DNA of 6,693 nucleotides, taken from contig JAUIHJ010000466.1 of NCBI GenBank assembly GCA_030432015.1, forward strand, positions 1 to 6,693, in the 5' to 3' direction. A program made the translations under genes and the position numbers. Source of the stretch: a bacterium (GTDB lineage Bacteria; Planctomycetota; Planctomycetia; Pirellulales; Pirellulaceae). Below are positions 5,574 to 6,693 of the stretch, in pieces. The notes beneath the pieces were generated by a model. The model saw only the letters and a program-made list of their open reading frames with translations. It ran no database searches and had not been told where the DNA came from. Numbering within the stretch: the stretch's first letter is position 1; each line of letters starts with the position of its first letter.

Positions 5574-6693
5574 TCACAACAATTCGAAATCGATTGCAGG
5601 CGACCTGCCTTCCGGCTGTTATCGTGCGGCTGTACGGTATGACGCTGTTGCTCAGCATACTCGGGGCCGATAGCCCAGCATCGGATCGCGAAGCGGCGCA
5701 ACAGGTTCGCGAGGGAGTTCGACTTCATCAGGCCGGGAACTTCGAGCAAGCGGCCAAGGCATTCTCAAAAGCGGCCGAAGCGTTGCCGGCCGATCCCCGT
5801 GTCGCCTTCAATCAAGGGTGCGCACTGGCGGCCCAGGGCAAACACGAAGAGGCGGAATCACGGTTGCGTGACGCAGCCCTTGCCCGTGATTCGGATCTGG
5901 CTGCCGCGGCCTACTACAACCTGGGGTGTCTGGCGGCCGACCAAATGAAGGCTGTCTTTGGCCAGCAACCGGAAGAAGTGGTGGCACCAACGCGCGAAGA
6001 GGGTTTGGTGCTGCTCCGGACCGCAGTCGACCATTATCGTCAGGCGTTGCGCGAGGATCCTCAGCACACCGCAGCCCGCCGTAATCTGGAACTTTTGCGG
6101 ATGTGGAACAAGCACATTCAGGACCGCTGGGCGGAACGCGACCGTCAACGGCGGCGCGACGCGATGAACTTACTGGAGTACCTGGCCTGGTTGCAAAGCG
6201 AACAGCGGACCATGCGAAGCCAGGCGAAAGGCTTGCCGATCAGTTTGAACTCGCCAACGTTGCGTCAGACGGCGCGGAAGTTGTCCACCGCACAGCGCGA
6301 CTTGACGCTCGAAATCGAACCGCTCAAAGCCAAGCTGGACCAGGCGTTGCAGCCGCCCGCCGAGCCGACTCCACCAGCAGCGCAACCACCTGCAACGCAA
6401 CCATCCGTCGCGGCGCCACCGCCACGAACCCCGGAGATGCAGCAGGCCCAGCAAGTGCTGCACCGTCTAGCAGACCAATCCGGCGACGCGATGACCCACG
6501 CGGCCGATGAATTGGGCAATCGTCGAGTTGCTGAGGCGATCACAGCGCAAGCGAAAGTTCTGCCGCCGTTGAATCAACTGTTCGAATTGCTGGCACCGTT
6601 TGACGCGCTTCTGCGGTCCGCGATCAAATCGGAAACCGGTCTGGTAGCCAGTTCGACAGCGGCCTCGGCGGCTGCACCCGACGCGGGCGAATC
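5570..6693 (+). CDS. BatC-position TPR protein, partial at right edge
   Basis: The reading frame starts at the ATG at 5570, inside the batB stop (ATGA), and stays open to the window end, giving at least 374 residues. A hydrophobic stretch at about 14-33, interrupted by Arg20, may be a signal sequence or anchor; a second ATG at 5639 (Met24) would leave only a short hydrophobic start. TPR-like helices follow: GVRLHQAGNFEQAAKAFSKA (49-68), AFNQGCALAAQGKHEEAESR (79-98), and a third unit beginning AAYYNLGCLA (113-122) and resuming at AVDHYRQALREDP (152-164) after an insert. The unit ends in AARRNLELLR (168-177), as in BatC-type proteins. A basic, probably helical region with DRWAERDRQRRRD (185-197) and NLLEYLAWLQ (200-209) follows, then a Pro/Ala/Gln-rich linker (262-288) and further helices. 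It likely acts as a protein-interaction scaffold for BatA/BatB. It is already longer than typical BatC, and its end is not visible. Confidence 0.85.
   Translation, partial: MITTIRNRLQATCLPAVIVRLYGMTLLLSILGADSPASDREAAQQVREGVRLHQAGNFEQAAKAFSKAAEALPADPRVAFNQGCALAAQGKHEEAESRLRDAALARDSDLAAAAYYNLGCLAADQMKAVFGQQPEEVVAPTREEGLVLLRTAVDHYRQALREDPQHTAARRNLELLRMWNKHIQDRWAERDRQRRRDAMNLLEYLAWLQSEQRTMRSQAKGLPISLNSPTLRQTARKLSTAQRDLTLEIEPLKAKLDQALQPPAEPTPPAAQPPATQPSVAAPPPRTPEMQQAQQVLHRLADQSGDAMTHAADELGNRRVAEAITAQAKVLPPLNQLFELLAPFDALLRSAIKSETGLVASSTAASAAAPDAGE

Overview
The window carries one co-directional (+ strand) gene cluster. Reading left to right it encodes a MoxR-type AAA+ ATPase, a DUF58 protein, a membrane-anchored BatD/DUF4381-like protein, two membrane-anchored von Willebrand factor A (VWA) proteins of the BatA and BatB type, and a TPR protein that runs off the right edge. 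This is the recognisable MoxR-DUF58-Bat ('Bacteroides aerotolerance') architecture, found in many bacterial phyla. The high G+C content, the scarcity of Shine-Dalgarno motifs, the insertion BatD-like protein between DUF58 and BatA, and the style of the TPR protein (a TPR core with an insert, then a basic helical tail) suggest a planctomycete. That taxonomic guess rests on sequence style, not on a marker gene.

Layout: 1-193 is a leader with no convincing gene. It holds a possible sigma70-like promoter (99-127) and a good Shine-Dalgarno motif for the ATPase. 194-1183 is moxR. 1184-1325 is a 142-base gap, the largest internal gap. 1326-2213 is DUF58. 2214-2309 is a short gap in which the next gene's start is uncertain. 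About 2310-3467 is the BatD-like protein. 3460-4530 is batA, which overlaps the previous gene by 8 bases. 4542-5573 is batB, 11 bases after batA. 5570-6693 and beyond is the TPR protein, which overlaps batB by an ATGA junction. The last four genes are therefore packed as a translationally coupled block.

Likely joint function, inferred from the families: MoxR is a cytoplasmic AAA+ chaperone-like ATPase that remodels VWA or DUF58 partners. DUF58 is a soluble VWA-like adaptor with an intact DxSxS metal site. BatA and BatB are paralogues with two N-terminal membrane segments, a VWA domain and a C-terminal membrane segment. The BatD-like and TPR proteins provide extracytoplasmic or membrane interaction surfaces. 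The assembly is thought to act in envelope integrity or stress tolerance, but its biochemical output is not settled for the family.

I see no RNA genes, mobile elements, CRISPR arrays or convincing terminators. The system is known rather than new. The points most worth a second look are the double-anchor design of the BatD-like protein, the Thr-to-Ser change at the BatB metal site, the matched geometry of BatA and BatB, and the extended tail of the TPR protein.
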